Shown: positions 50,745 to 60,122, counted from the first letter of the stretch. The stretch is 64,000 nt of DNA from CALGKJ01 sp049322695 (GCA_049322695.1 JBMORW010000030.1:1-64000), one strand, 5' to 3'. Notes: generated by a model from the sequence alone, not told the origin. Numbers and translations are program-made.

Positions 50745-52832
50745 ATGGTAAGAGAGATTATAAAAAGGGATGGCAGACGTGAGGTCTTTAATACCGATAA
50801 GATTGCTCATGCAATATTTAAGGCTGCTGCAGCATGCGGAGGTAAAGACTATCAGCTGGCAGAAGAGCTGGGAAGCGAGGTAGTAAGGCAAGTTGAAGCC
50901 AGATTTGCCGATACAGTTCCTGACATTGAACAAATACAGGACATAGTTGAAAAGGTTTTGATTGAAAGCGGACATGCGCGTACCGCAAAGGCATTCATAC
51001 TATACAGGCAAAAAAGAAAGAGTGCACGTGAAATGGATGCACTGATAGGTGCCACTATAGAAATGTTTTCCGGTTACCTGGGAGATAGAGACTGGCAGAT
51101 AAATGAAAATGCAAATACACAAAAAAGTGTTAACGGGCTTAATAATTATGTTCGAGAGGTATTTACAAAAAAATATTGGTTGTATGAGGTATATCCTGAA
51201 GAGGTCAGAAATGCACATGAAAATGGGGAATGTCACATACATGACCTTGGATTTTTTGGTCCATACTGCGCAGGGTGGGATCTACGTCAGCTTCTGATAG
51301 ACGGCTTCGGTGGAGTAACGGGTAAAGTAGAGAGCGGTCCTGCAAAGCATCTGCGTTCTTTTCTCGGACAGATTGTAAACTCAACCTTTACAACCCAGGG
51401 TGAAACAGCTGGAGCACAGGCATGGTCCAGCTTCGATACGTATTGTGCACCCTTTATCAGATATGATAGCTTGAGCTTCAATCAGGTAAAGCAATGTCTT
51501 CAGGAATTCATATTCAATATCAATGTTCCTACAAGAGTAGGTTTTCAATGTCCCTTCTCCAACCTGACTTTTGATATAAAGGTTCCTTCTACACTGAGTG
51601 AGGAGCCTGTAATTCTGGGAGGGCAATATACTGATGACAAATATGGTGATTTTCAAAAGGAAATGGATATATTCAACCTTGCCTTCTGCCAGGTTATGCT
51701 TGAGGGAGATGCAAAGGGACGTGTATTTACCTTTCCTATACCTACATTGAATATTACAAAGGATTTTGAATGGGATAGTCCTGTAGTGGATGCTTTTATG
51801 AAAATAACCTGCAAATATGGTATACCGTATTTTGCCAATTACATAAACTCTGATCTTTCTCCTGAAGATGCAGTTTCAATGTGCTGCCGTCTTAGGCTCG
51901 ATACCAGTGAGCTGAAGAAGAGAGGAGGAGGCTTGTTCGGAAGCAATCCATTAACCGGCTCCATAGGTGTTTTCACCATTAATCTACCACGTATCGGGTA
52001 TATATCAGATACAAAGGAGATATTTCTCAACAATATAAAAAGAATTGCAGAAATAGGACGTACCTCTCTGGAGATAAAAAGAAAAGTAATTGAGCAACAG
52101 ACTGATAAAGGGCTATATCCCTATTCCTCTTACTATCTGAGAAATGTGAAGCAGCGCTTTGGCAGTTACTGGCATAATCACTTCAGTACTATAGGAATAG
52201 TGGGAATGAATGAAGCGCTGCTCAATTTCATGGGTAAAGGAATAAACACAGATGAGGGCAAGGAGTTTGCCCTGGAGATCATGAATTATTTAAGAACACT
52301 TTTGCAGAAATTTCAAAAGGAAACAGGCAATGTTTACAATCTTGAAGCCACTCCTGCTGAAGGCACTTCCTACAGATTAGCAATGCTGGATAGGGAAAAA
52401 TACAAGGACATAATATCGGCAGGAACTGGTATACCGTATTACACCAATTCGACACAACTGCCTGTAGGTCATAGTGAGGACATGTTTGAGGTTCTTGAAC
52501 ACCAGGATGCATTACAGACTCTGTATACCGGGGGTACTGTACAACACCTGTACCTCGGAGAAGCCATTGAAGATATTGAGATATGCAAGAAGCTTATCAA
52601 AAAAGTATTTGAGAATTTCAGCATGCCATATGTTTCTATTACACCGACCTTCAGCGTTTGCAGCACTCATGGATATATAGGGGGAGAGCATCCTTTTTGC
52701 CCTGAATGTGGAGAGGCGGCAGAGGTTTGGTCAAGAGTTACAGGTTATTTAAGACCTGTTCAGAACTATAATCTTGGTAAAAAGGAAGAATACAAACAGC
52801 GGAAGAAGTTCAATATAGGGGTGGTTGTGTGA
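50745..52832 (+). CDS. nrdD: Anaerobic (class III) ribonucleoside-triphosphate reductase
   Basis: A 695-residue NrdD that makes deoxynucleotides anaerobically with a glycyl radical. The N-terminus is an ATP-cone (EIIKRDGRREVFNTDKIAHAI). The catalytic part includes FNINVPTRVGFQCPFSNLTFD. The C-terminus has the Zn-type Cys pairs (VCSTHGY..., FCPECG) and the radical Gly667 in SRVTGYLRPVQNY. The start ATG 50745 has GGGGAGGAAATC. It is followed by nrdG with a GTGA overlap. It is controlled by the cobalamin riboswitch and probably NrdR. Confidence 0.95.
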   Translation: MVREIIKRDGRREVFNTDKIAHAIFKAAAACGGKDYQLAEELGSEVVRQVEARFADTVPDIEQIQDIVEKVLIESGHARTAKAFILYRQKRKSAREMDALIGATIEMFSGYLGDRDWQINENANTQKSVNGLNNYVREVFTKKYWLYEVYPEEVRNAHENGECHIHDLGFFGPYCAGWDLRQLLIDGFGGVTGKVESGPAKHLRSFLGQIVNSTFTTQGETAGAQAWSSFDTYCAPFIRYDSLSFNQVKQCLQEFIFNINVPTRVGFQCPFSNLTFDIKVPSTLSEEPVILGGQYTDDKYGDFQKEMDIFNLAFCQVMLEGDAKGRVFTFPIPTLNITKDFEWDSPVVDAFMKITCKYGIPYFANYINSDLSPEDAVSMCCRLRLDTSELKKRGGGLFGSNPLTGSIGVFTINLPRIGYISDTKEIFLNNIKRIAEIGRTSLEIKRKVIEQQTDKGLYPYSSYYLRNVKQRFGSYWHNHFSTIGIVGMNEALLNFMGKGINTDEGKEFALEIMNYLRTLLQKFQKETGNVYNLEATPAEGTSYRLAMLDREKYKDIISAGTGIPYYTNSTQLPVGHSEDMFEVLEHQDALQTLYTGGTVQHLYLGEAIEDIEICKKLIKKVFENFSMPYVSITPTFSVCSTHGYIGGEHPFCPECGEAAEVWSRVTGYLRPVQNYNLGKKEEYKQRKKFNIGVVV

Positions 52833-53506
52833 ATATTGGGGGCTTTGTAAAGACGTCCTTTGTGGATTATCCCGGTGAAATCTCCTCGGTAATATTCACA
52901 AGGGGCTGCAACATGAACTGCTACTACTGTCATAACAGAAGTCTCATTAATACTAACAACAATATGAAAGATATTGCAGTACGGGAAGTGTTTCACTGGT
53001 TAAAAAAAAGAAAGGGAATTGTTAATGCTGCAGTTGTAAGCGGAGGAGAGCCGACACTGCAAAGATACCTCTATGATTTCATTAAGCAGCTAAGAGCTAT
53101 GGGGTTGCGTATTAAGCTGGATACCAACGGAACCAATCCTAAGGTTTTAAAGGAGTTAATCCAAAACAGACTTTTGGATTTTATAGCTATGGACTTAAAA
53201 GCCCCTTTAGTAAAATACCGCAATATCTGCGGTGTTGATGATTTGAATCTGGATGTGATAAAAGAGAGTGTGGAAATAATCAAGAACAGCGGGATCACTT
53301 ATGAATTTAGAACTACAATGTGCAGACAGCTTGAGGTTGAAGATCTAAAGAGTATTGTTTCAGACTTCCAGATTCAAGCTTCTTACGTATTACAAAAATG
53401 CAGAAGCATAGAGAACGATTATTCAGATAAAGGCAGTAAAAAACCTGATATATTTATACAAGGATTACAAACTGGTTTGAGCATCAGTTATAGAGGATAT
53501 CAGTAA
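52829..53506 (+). CDS. nrdG: NrdG radical SAM activating enzyme
   Basis: A 225-residue radical SAM enzyme that generates the NrdD glycyl radical. The cluster motif is RGCNMNCYYCHNR (CX3CX2C). GGEPTLQ and LDTNG follow. The starting GTG overlaps the nrdD stop (GTGA), so the pair is translationally coupled. The C-terminal 40 residues (QKCRSIENDYSDKGSKKPD...) extend past the core. It resembles NrdG of the longer, YjjW/Tm-type form. Confidence 0.92.
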   Translation: MNIGGFVKTSFVDYPGEISSVIFTRGCNMNCYYCHNRSLINTNNNMKDIAVREVFHWLKKRKGIVNAAVVSGGEPTLQRYLYDFIKQLRAMGLRIKLDTNGTNPKVLKELIQNRLLDFIAMDLKAPLVKYRNICGVDDLNLDVIKESVEIIKNSGITYEFRTTMCRQLEVEDLKSIVSDFQIQASYVLQKCRSIENDYSDKGSKKPDIFIQGLQTGLSISYRGYQ

Positions 53507-53521
53507 AATTGTCGTAGTATA

Positions 53522-53550
53522 TTGAATTTTGCAAATCTGTGGGATATAAT
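53522..53550 (+). promoter_or_regulatory. Promoter of proS
   Basis: TTGAAT (53522-53527) and TATAAT (53545-53550) are separated by 17 bases, just past the nrdG stop. Transcription would begin near 53557, ahead of the T-box. Confidence 0.65.
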
Positions 53551-53570
53551 ATAAATTAACTTATAAATGC

Positions 53571-53785
53571 ATAAGATGCTGAGACGAGGGAATAGTAGCT
53601 GAAAGATGCTGAAAGAGAGAAAAACTCCAGGCTGAAAGGTTTTTCCGGCTTATTTCTGCAAACCCGCCTTCTGAGCTGATACGTAAGCCTGCGTTAAAGG
53701 TACTTAAGAGGATCAGATCAGCCTGATCAACTAGGGTGGTACCGCGGAACATACCTTCGCCCCTTTCGGGACGGAGGTTTATTTT
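53571..53785 (+). promoter_or_regulatory. T-box leader with a proline (CCC) specifier
   Basis: The AGTA loop (in GGGAATAGTAGC) lies opposite AAACCCGCC at 53661-53669, so the specifier is CCC at 53663-53665, as expected for proline. AGGGTGGTACCGCGG (53733-53747) is the T-box bulge (UGGU for A73). A terminator hairpin (53753-53778) with TTTATTTTTTT follows. It controls proS. Confidence 0.92.
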
Positions 53786-53813
53786 TTTGTATAATCTAAA
53801 AGGAGTGAATTCT

Positions 53814-55256
53814 ATGAGTAAGAAACAGCAAGAATTTGTAAAAGAAATAACACCTATGGAGGAAGATTTTTCCCAATGGTATACGGATGTTATACTTAAA
53901 ACTGATTTGGTTGATTATGCGCCGGTAAAGGGGTGTATGGTAATAAAGCCATACGGTTATGGTATATGGGAAGGAATACAAAGAGTAACTGATAAGAGAT
54001 TTAAAGCAACAGGACACAAGAATGCATACTTTCCATTATTGATACCCGAAAGCTATCTCAAGAAAGAGGCAGACCACTTTGAAGGCTTTGCTCCTGAGGT
54101 ATTGTGGGTTACACACGGAGGTAATGAGAAGCTTGCTGAAAGATTGTTTATAAGACCTACTTCGGAGACTATTATCTGCAGTATGTATTCCAAATGGGTG
54201 AAGTCCTACAGGGATCTTCCTCTGCTTATCAATCAATGGTGCAACGTAATACGCTGGGAGAAGACAACAAGACCATTTTTAAGAACAGCTGAGTTTTTAT
54301 GGCAGGAAGGCCATACAGTACATGCTGATGCCGAGGAAGCCCAGAAGGAAACCATGCAGATGCTGGAAATATACAGACAGGTTGCAGAGGATGAGTTGGC
54401 TATGCCGGTATTGCTGGGCCAAAAGACGGAGAAGGAGAAGTTTGCGGGTGCGGATATGACCTTTACCATGGAGGCAATGATGCATGACGGTAAGGCACTG
54501 CAAGCGGGTACATCACACAACCTGGGACAGCATTTCTCAAAAATGTTTGACATACAGTTCCTTGACAAGGACGGAACTCATAAACATGCATGGTCAACCT
54601 CCTGGGGTATATCCACCAGACTAATCGGCGGTATAATCATGACACACGGAGATAACAGGGGTTTGATGCTTCCTCCGAGAATAGCGCCAACACAAATAGT
54701 GATAGTGCCGATAGCCTTCCATAAAGAGGGTGTTCTTGAGAAAACTAAAGAGATAAAGTCACAGCTGGATGATGTATTCAGAATTGAGCTGGATGACAGA
54801 GATACCTACAGCCCGGGCTGGAAATTCAACGAATGGGAAATGAAGGGTGTACCCGTAAGAATGGAAATAGGTCCCAAGGACATAGAAAACAATCAGGTGA
54901 CTATAGCTAGAAGAGATACACTGGAGAAGTTCACTGTTTCAATGGATAATTTACAGGAAACACTTAAAAAACTGCTTGATGAAATACAGTCAAGCATGTT
55001 CCAAAAGGCTCTAAAAAATAGGGAAGAGAAAACATATACTACTACAGATTATGAAGAGTTCAAGAGAATCATGCAGGAAACTCCTGGCTTTGTCAAGACA
55101 ATGTGGTGCGGCAGCAGAGCGTGCGAGGATAAGGTTAAAGAAGAAACCAATGCAACCATCAGATGTATACCTTTCCATCAGGAGCATGTGGGAGATAAAT
55201 GTATGATTTGCGGCGGCAAGGCAGAAAAAATGGTATATATGGCTAAAGCGTACTAA
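53814..55256 (+). CDS. proS: Prolyl-tRNA synthetase (archaeal/eukaryotic-type, short form)
   Basis: A 480-residue class II synthetase that charges tRNA-Pro. Motif features include ERLFIRPTSET, WEKTTRPFLRTAEFLWQEGH and QAGTSHNLGQHFSK. No bacterial editing (INS) domain is present. The C-terminus has a Cys-rich (CGSRAC..., CMICGGKAEKMVYMAKAY) Zn-type tail ending in Tyr, as in archaeal ProRS; Clostridia often carry this form. The frame is open from 53736, but AAAGGAG before ATG 53814 fixes the start. Its T-box makes it responsive to charged tRNA-Pro. Confidence 0.95.
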   Translation: MSKKQQEFVKEITPMEEDFSQWYTDVILKTDLVDYAPVKGCMVIKPYGYGIWEGIQRVTDKRFKATGHKNAYFPLLIPESYLKKEADHFEGFAPEVLWVTHGGNEKLAERLFIRPTSETIICSMYSKWVKSYRDLPLLINQWCNVIRWEKTTRPFLRTAEFLWQEGHTVHADAEEAQKETMQMLEIYRQVAEDELAMPVLLGQKTEKEKFAGADMTFTMEAMMHDGKALQAGTSHNLGQHFSKMFDIQFLDKDGTHKHAWSTSWGISTRLIGGIIMTHGDNRGLMLPPRIAPTQIVIVPIAFHKEGVLEKTKEIKSQLDDVFRIELDDRDTYSPGWKFNEWEMKGVPVRMEIGPKDIENNQVTIARRDTLEKFTVSMDNLQETLKKLLDEIQSSMFQKALKNREEKTYTTTDYEEFKRIMQETPGFVKTMWCGSRACEDKVKEETNATIRCIPFHQEHVGDKCMICGGKAEKMVYMAKAY

Positions 55257-55277
55257 AGCAGGGATTACCCCTGCTTT
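55255..55277. terminator. Bidirectional terminator between proS and a small gene
   Basis: AAAGCAGGG and CCCTGCTTT form a nine-base-pair stem with a five-base loop that overlaps the proS stop, followed by ATTCTTTTT. A small gene transcribed the other way ends at 55285. Confidence 0.75.
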
Positions 55278-55284
55278 ATTCTTT

Positions 55285-55509
55285 TTACTGAGTCAGATTA
55301 ATACGGCTGCTCTTATTTTTATCAGCATGTCGTTGGTTTATTTCATCAAGAGTGGCATTTTCCAGCTCATATGCTTTACTGGCTATATCACTTCTGTTTA
55401 TTATTCCCTTATCTATAAGCAGCTCGATAATGCTTGCTATAGCAAGTGTGTTTCTATAGTCTAATTCCTTCAAATCAGCTATTTGTCCAATCAAGTCAAG
55501 CTTATTCAT
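55285..55509 (-). CDS. 74-residue hypothetical protein
   Basis: A small soluble protein (MNKLDLIGQIADLKELDYRNTL...) that is mostly helical by composition (ELLIDKGIINRSDIASKAYELE) with a charged C-terminus. GGAGG precedes the ATG at 55509. I do not recognise a named family, though similar unnamed ORFs exist in Clostridia. It is convergent with proS and divergent from cheW. Confidence 0.65.
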   Translation of the reverse strand: MNKLDLIGQIADLKELDYRNTLAIASIIELLIDKGIINRSDIASKAYELENATLDEINQRHADKNKSSRINLTQ

Positions 55510-55673
55510 ATTGTCGACCTCCCAAATAATATTACTATAATTCTTACCAGTTTTAGAATAAGTATGCAGTTAATGAAAAAGTATATATTTTTGAGAAAAT
55601 TAAGATAAATGAGAAAAACGGAAAATACGTGAAACCTTAACAAATAATTAACATAATTACGCATATTTTGAAT

Positions 55674-55702
55674 TTGATACGGTATTGGAAATGTTATATA
55701 AT
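55674..55702 (+). promoter_or_regulatory. Promoter of cheW
   Basis: TTGATA (55674-55679) and TATAAT (55697-55702) are separated by 17 bases. An inverted repeat TATGTTAG (55715-55722) / CTAACATA (55733-55740) begins a few bases past the start site and could be an operator or a 5'-leader hairpin. The rest of the 297-base gap is AT-rich without other structure. Confidence 0.65.
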
Positions 55703-55806
55703 GAAAATACCATGTATGTTAGTAAACACTAACTAACATAATATTTACATAACATTAACAGAGGCTGAGTAAAAACCTAGACAGTTTAAAAAAGGAGGGA
55801 TGTACA

Positions 55807-56325
55807 ATGAATGATGCTGAAGTAAAAGTTCAGCAAATTATAGCAGATGAGGATTTTCAGGAGGAAGATACTCAGAAGGACAAGTATCTGATATTCACGA
55901 TTGGTGAAGAGGACTATGGACTGGATATCAAATATATTGTGGAAATCATAGGGATACAGCCTATAACCCCCATACCGGAGATGCCTGAATACATAAGAGG
56001 GATAATTAACTTAAGGGGCAGAATAATTCCTGTCATGGATGTCCGACTAAGGTTCAGAAAAGCAGAAAGGAGTTATGATGACAGAACCTGCATAATAGTG
56101 ACGGATATAGGGGAGCTGGTTGTAGGTCTCATAATTGACAGGGTTGTTGAGGTTGTGGATATTTCACAGGAGAATATCTCTCTGCCACCTCAGATAGGTG
56201 CAGGTTTTCACAATAAATATGTTAAAGCAATCGGTAAGCTGGGAAGCAGCGTAAAGCTCATATTAGACAGCAGAAGGCTGCTTAATGAAGATGATGTGGA
56301 CGAGCTTAAGGCAATAAACAACTAA
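55807..56325 (+). CDS. cheW: CheW chemotaxis coupling protein
   Basis: A 172-residue CheW that links receptors to CheA. The fold is marked by YLIFTIGEEDYGLDIKYIVEIIG, PEMPEYIRGIINLRGRIIPVMDVRLR and LVVGLIIDRVVEVV. The N-terminal 25 residues are acidic and longer than in E. coli. AAAGGAGGGATGTAC precedes ATG 55807. It sits directly upstream of a chemoreceptor gene, probably as one unit; CheA is not adjacent. Confidence 0.92.
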   Translation: MNDAEVKVQQIIADEDFQEEDTQKDKYLIFTIGEEDYGLDIKYIVEIIGIQPITPIPEMPEYIRGIINLRGRIIPVMDVRLRFRKAERSYDDRTCIIVTDIGELVVGLIIDRVVEVVDISQENISLPPQIGAGFHNKYVKAIGKLGSSVKLILDSRRLLNEDDVDELKAINN

Positions 56326-56344
56326 AAATATGGAGGTAAGATGG

Positions 56345-58207
56345 ATGAGGTTATTCAATAATCTGAAAATAAGTATCAAGCTTTTACTGGGGTTTCTAAT
56401 AGTTGTAATTATCACAGGCTTCATAGGTTATGAAGGAATTGTAAATCTAAAGCATATCAACGACAGCTATACCGAACTGCATGAAAAAGATACAATGTCA
56501 CTGGTATACCTGAATAATATTGTTATAGCCTATCAGAGAGTAAGGGTAAATCTTCTATATACAATAATCAATCACAATGAAATAAGTACATATGAAAAGA
56601 GCATGGAAAATTATGACGGTGTAATGGCTGAAAATATGGCAAAATATAAGCAGCTGCTGTCAACCGCTGAAGAAATTGAAAACTATAATAAGCTGGACAA
56701 TCTTATAAAAGAGTACAACGCTTTGAGAAAAACTGTAATAAACTATGCCAGAGTAGACAATGACGAGGGTGCAATGAACTTCATAAAGACTGATATTGGA
56801 CCTGTTGCAGCAAAGCTAAATGAAACCTTTGACGGTCTGATAAAAGAAAGCATGGGCAGAGCAGCGGATAAGTCGGCAGAAAACACCAAGCAGTCAGAAA
56901 GCTCGATACTTACCATGTATGTACTGATAGCAGCAGGAATAGTACTTGCAATCATAGTAGGTCTATTTATATCCATAATAATAAGCAGGCCGGTGAGAAA
57001 GCTGACCGAGTCGGCAGAAAAGCTGGCAATAGGAGATATAGATGTCAAGCTTGCCATAAACAGCAAGGATGAAATAGGAAAGCTTGCCGCAGCCTTCAGC
57101 AATATGGTAGACAGTATAAAGGATCAGGTAAAGGTTGCAGAACAGATTGCTACAGGTAATCTGGATATTGATGTTAAGATCAGATCTGATAAGGACGTGC
57201 TGTCTAAGAGCTTAAGCCAAATAGTAAAATCGTTAAATCAGGTGCTGAATGATATAAACAGCGCAGCAGATCAGGTTGCAGCAGGCTCAAAGCAGGTGTC
57301 CAGCTCCAGTATGACTCTGTCTCAGGGCTCTACCGAGCAAGCAAGCTCCATAGAGGAGATATCCGCATCCATCACCCAAATAGCAGCTCAAACAAAGCAA
57401 AATGCAGTAAATGCAAATCAGGCAAATGGTATAGCAGAGCAGCTTAAATCAAATGCAGTAACCGGTAATCAGCAAATGAAGGAAATGCTCTCGGCAATGC
57501 ATGAGATTAATACTTCCTCCTCAAACATTTCAAAAATAATAAAGGTTATAGATGAGATAGCCTTCCAGACAAATCTGCTTGCGCTTAACGCTGCTGTTGA
57601 AGCGGCAAGGGCCGGACAGCATGGTAAGGGCTTCGCAGTGGTGGCAGAGGAAGTTCGTAACCTTGCGGCCAGAAGTGCAAATGCCGCCAGGGAGACTACT
57701 GATATGATAGAAGGAAGCATAAGCAAGGTTGAGTCGGGAACAAAAATTGCCAATGATACAGCCCAGGCACTTGGCGCCATTGTGGATGGAGTATCCAAGG
57801 TTAACGAGCTGGTAGGACAGATAGCATCCGCCTCAAATGAGCAGGCCAGCGCCGTTACTCAGATAAATCAAGCAATAAACCAGGTGTCTCAGGTAGTCCA
57901 GATGAATACTGCCACAGCGGAAGAAAGTGCTTCTGCAAGTGAAGAACTGTCCAGTCAATCAGTACTTCTGAAGGAAATGATTAGCCAGTTCAAGCTTAAA
58001 AAGGGACAATATTTATATAATAGTGCAGCCGGAATCGATAAGAGTACATTAAGAATGATAGAGGAAATGATACAAAGAGGTAATTCGGCAAATATAAGAC
58101 CTGTGGCAAGTGATAAGTCCTATGCTGGTGTGGATGAAGCGTCAGTAAGCAGGGACGATGCTAAAATAAAAATTGCGTTGGATGACAGGGAATTCGGTAA
58201 GTATTAA
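56345..58207 (+). CDS. Methyl-accepting chemotaxis protein
   Basis: A 620-residue receptor with two membrane helices (about 10-30 and 190-212) around a four-helix-bundle-type extracytoplasmic sensor. A HAMP domain follows (about 212-265), then a cytoplasmic signalling domain with the hairpin tip VIDEIAFQTNLLALNAAVEAARAGQHGKGFAVVAEEVRNLA. Gln/Glu methylation segments (QVAAGSKQVSSSS...) are present. No C-terminal NWETF-type pentapeptide is visible. The frame is open from 56330, but GGAGGT before ATG 56345 marks the start. It follows cheW by 19 bases. Confidence 0.92.
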   Translation: MRLFNNLKISIKLLLGFLIVVIITGFIGYEGIVNLKHINDSYTELHEKDTMSLVYLNNIVIAYQRVRVNLLYTIINHNEISTYEKSMENYDGVMAENMAKYKQLLSTAEEIENYNKLDNLIKEYNALRKTVINYARVDNDEGAMNFIKTDIGPVAAKLNETFDGLIKESMGRAADKSAENTKQSESSILTMYVLIAAGIVLAIIVGLFISIIISRPVRKLTESAEKLAIGDIDVKLAINSKDEIGKLAAAFSNMVDSIKDQVKVAEQIATGNLDIDVKIRSDKDVLSKSLSQIVKSLNQVLNDINSAADQVAAGSKQVSSSSMTLSQGSTEQASSIEEISASITQIAAQTKQNAVNANQANGIAEQLKSNAVTGNQQMKEMLSAMHEINTSSSNISKIIKVIDEIAFQTNLLALNAAVEAARAGQHGKGFAVVAEEVRNLAARSANAARETTDMIEGSISKVESGTKIANDTAQALGAIVDGVSKVNELVGQIASASNEQASAVTQINQAINQVSQVVQMNTATAEESASASEELSSQSVLLKEMISQFKLKKGQYLYNSAAGIDKSTLRMIEEMIQRGNSANIRPVASDKSYAGVDEASVSRDDAKIKIALDDREFGKY

Positions 58208-58228
58208 ACAATGAAGCTATATCTGTAC

Positions 58229-58257
58229 TTGAAAATTTGAATAATTAATAGTAAAAT
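58229..58257 (+). promoter_or_regulatory. Promoter of serS
   Basis: TTGAAA (58229-58234) and TAAAAT (58252-58257) are separated by 17 bases and lie just past the receptor gene. The start site would be near 58264, preceding the T-box. Confidence 0.6.
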
Positions 58258-58279
58258 AAGTAAAAATAATATATAGATT

Positions 58280-58515
58280 CAAATGCAATGAAGGGAAAAT
58301 GCTGATGTGATTTTTTCAGAGATTCGGCGGAGGGTGTGAGCCGATAGAAGTACATTAGATGTCCGTCCCTGAGCAGTCTGCGATGAGCAGTACCGGCTCT
58401 GCCGTTAAGCAAATGAGAGATTGCAGTAGATAATATCAGTAATATGAAATATTGCAATAATCAGGGTGGCAACGCGGAAAACCTTCCGTCCCTTTTGGGA
58501 TGGGAGGTTTATTTT
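58280..58515 (+). promoter_or_regulatory. T-box leader with a serine (TCC) specifier
   Basis: AGGGA near 58299 pairs with UCCCU at about 58366-58370, and TCC at 58362-58364 is followed by G, as in the proline T-boxes. AGGGTGGCAACGCGG (58463-58477) is the T-box bulge (UGGC for G73). A long terminator (AACCTTCCGTCCC / GGGATGGGAGGTT, about 58480-58509) with TTTATTTTTTT follows. It controls serS. Confidence 0.9.
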
Positions 58516-58547
58516 TTTGAAGCTATAAAAGTAAAGGAGGAGTAAAA

Positions 58548-59822
58548 ATGCTGGATATTAAACTGATAAGGTCAAATGCTGAAGAAGTGAAAAGCAGACT
58601 TACAAGAAGAGGACAGGAGTACAGGATAGATGAGATTCTTGAGCTGGATGAAGTAAGAAGACAGCTGCTGGTACAGGTTGAAGAGCTTAAGAGCAAGAAA
58701 AACAAAGTGTCTGAAGAGGTTGCAAAGCTCAAAAAGGCAAAGCAGAATGCTGAAGCATTAATAGCAGAAATGAGGGAAGTATCAGAAAAAATAAAAGAAG
58801 ATGACGAGAAAGTAAAAGAGCTGGACGACAGGATTGTTGAGATACTGCTTACAATACCTAATATGCCAAGTGATAAAACGCCAGTAGGTAGCTCTGATGC
58901 AGACAATGTGGAAATGAGAAGATGGGGAGAACCAAGGAAATTCGAATACGAGCCAAAGGCTCACTGGGATATAGGTGAAAGTCTGGGTATATTGGATTTT
59001 TCAACAGCTGCAAAGGTAACAGGTGCAAGATTCACCTTTTATAAAGGCTTAGGAGCAAGACTTGAAAGAGCATTGTACAGCTTTATGCTGGATACACATA
59101 CAGAAAATGGTTATACGGAAGTATTCCCTCCATACATGGTACACAGAAGAAGCATGATGGGGACAGGTCAGCTGCCTAAGTTTGAGGAAGATGCCTTCAA
59201 GGTGGCAAATACAGAGTATTTCTTGATACCTACTGCAGAGGTGCCGGTAACAAATATGTACAGGGAGCAGATATTGGATGCAGAGACACTGCCTATAAAC
59301 CATACAGCTTACAGTGCATGCTTCAGAGCAGAGGCAGGCTCCGCAGGCAGAGATACAAGAGGCCTTATAAGACAGCATCAGTTTAATAAGGTTGAGCTTG
59401 TTAAGTTTGTTAAGCCGGAGAATTCCTATGAAGAGCTTGAAAACCTTACAAGGGATGCAGAGAGAATACTACAGCTGCTTGGTCTGCCATATAGAGTAGT
59501 AGCCTTGTGCTCAGGAGACTTGGGCTTTTCCTCTGCAAAGACCTATGACCTGGAAGTATGGATGCCCAGCTACAACAGATATGTAGAAATATCCTCCTGC
59601 AGCAACTTTGAGGATTTCCAAGCTCGCAGGGCTGAGATAAAGTACAGACCGGACACAAAGGAAAAACCAAGATACATACATACGCTGAACGGTTCAGGCG
59701 TGGCAGTAGGCAGAACTGTAGCAGCAATTTTGGAAAACTATCAGAATGATGACGGAAGTGTAACAATACCTGAGGTATTGAGACCATATATGGGCGGTAC
59801 AGACAGGATAAGAAACAGATAA
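58548..59822 (+). CDS. serS: Seryl-tRNA synthetase
   Basis: A 424-residue class II synthetase that charges tRNA-Ser. The N-terminal coiled coil (about 30-105, rich in Lys/Glu) recognises the long variable arm. Motif 2 is ACFRAEAGSAGRDTRGLIRQHQF and motif 3 LNGSGVAVGRTVAAILENYQ. AAAGGAGGAGTAAAA precedes ATG 58548. It is controlled by the serine T-box. Two tRNA-Ser genes follow within 400 bases. Confidence 0.96.
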   Translation: MLDIKLIRSNAEEVKSRLTRRGQEYRIDEILELDEVRRQLLVQVEELKSKKNKVSEEVAKLKKAKQNAEALIAEMREVSEKIKEDDEKVKELDDRIVEILLTIPNMPSDKTPVGSSDADNVEMRRWGEPRKFEYEPKAHWDIGESLGILDFSTAAKVTGARFTFYKGLGARLERALYSFMLDTHTENGYTEVFPPYMVHRRSMMGTGQLPKFEEDAFKVANTEYFLIPTAEVPVTNMYREQILDAETLPINHTAYSACFRAEAGSAGRDTRGLIRQHQFNKVELVKFVKPENSYEELENLTRDAERILQLLGLPYRVVALCSGDLGFSSAKTYDLEVWMPSYNRYVEISSCSNFEDFQARRAEIKYRPDTKEKPRYIHTLNGSGVAVGRTVAAILENYQNDDGSVTIPEVLRPYMGGTDRIRNR

Positions 59823-59834
59823 GGACCTGTGTAA

Positions 59835-59870
59835 GTTTAGCGTGCTGCAGTTCTCCGCAGCGCGCTAAAC
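59835..59870 (+). terminator. Hairpin after serS
   Basis: GTTTAGCG(T)GCTGC pairs with GCAGC(G)CGCTAAAC over 13 bp, with one mismatched pair and an eight-base loop. It is 12 bases after the stop. There is no T run, so it may be a processed end or a weak terminator. Confidence 0.5.
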
Positions 59871-59941
59871 CAGCCATTTCCCTAATATCCAAGCTTATGG
59901 TTTTTACCTACAAATTGCTATAAAAAATCGCTTTTAATTTG

Positions 59942-59970
59942 TTGACACAGACAAATTTAATTGTTATAAT
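59942..59970 (+). promoter_or_regulatory. Consensus promoter of the tRNA-Ser genes
   Basis: TTGACA (59942-59947), a 17-base spacer, and TATAAT (59965-59970) match both consensus hexamers perfectly. It is 18 bases upstream of the first tRNA gene. Confidence 0.85.
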
Positions 59971-59988
59971 GTTAATTGTTCTCACCGA

Positions 59989-60078
59989 GGAGAGATGTTC
60001 GAGCGGTTTATGGAGCTGGTCTTGAAAACCAGAGGCGCTTTGCGGCGTCCGAGGGTTCGAATCCCTCTCTCTCCTCCA
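59989..60078 (+). tRNA. tRNA-Ser (anticodon TGA)
   Basis: A 90-base tRNA with a long variable arm. Acceptor GGAGAGA / TCTCTCC, anticodon stem CTGGT / ACCAG with the loop CTTGAAA (anticodon TGA, read as UCA-type codons), and T arm GAGGG TTCGAAT CCCTC. The discriminator base before the encoded CCA is T (position 60075), whereas tRNA-Ser normally has G. Confidence 0.92.
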
Positions 60079-60122
60079 TTTATTATTTCCAAAACTGCAT
60101 ATCTCAATAAATGTAGATACTA

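Noticed and set aside
53736..53813. Extension of proS into the T-box
   Set aside because: It lies within the T-box bulge and terminator; AAAGGAG before ATG 53814 marks the start.
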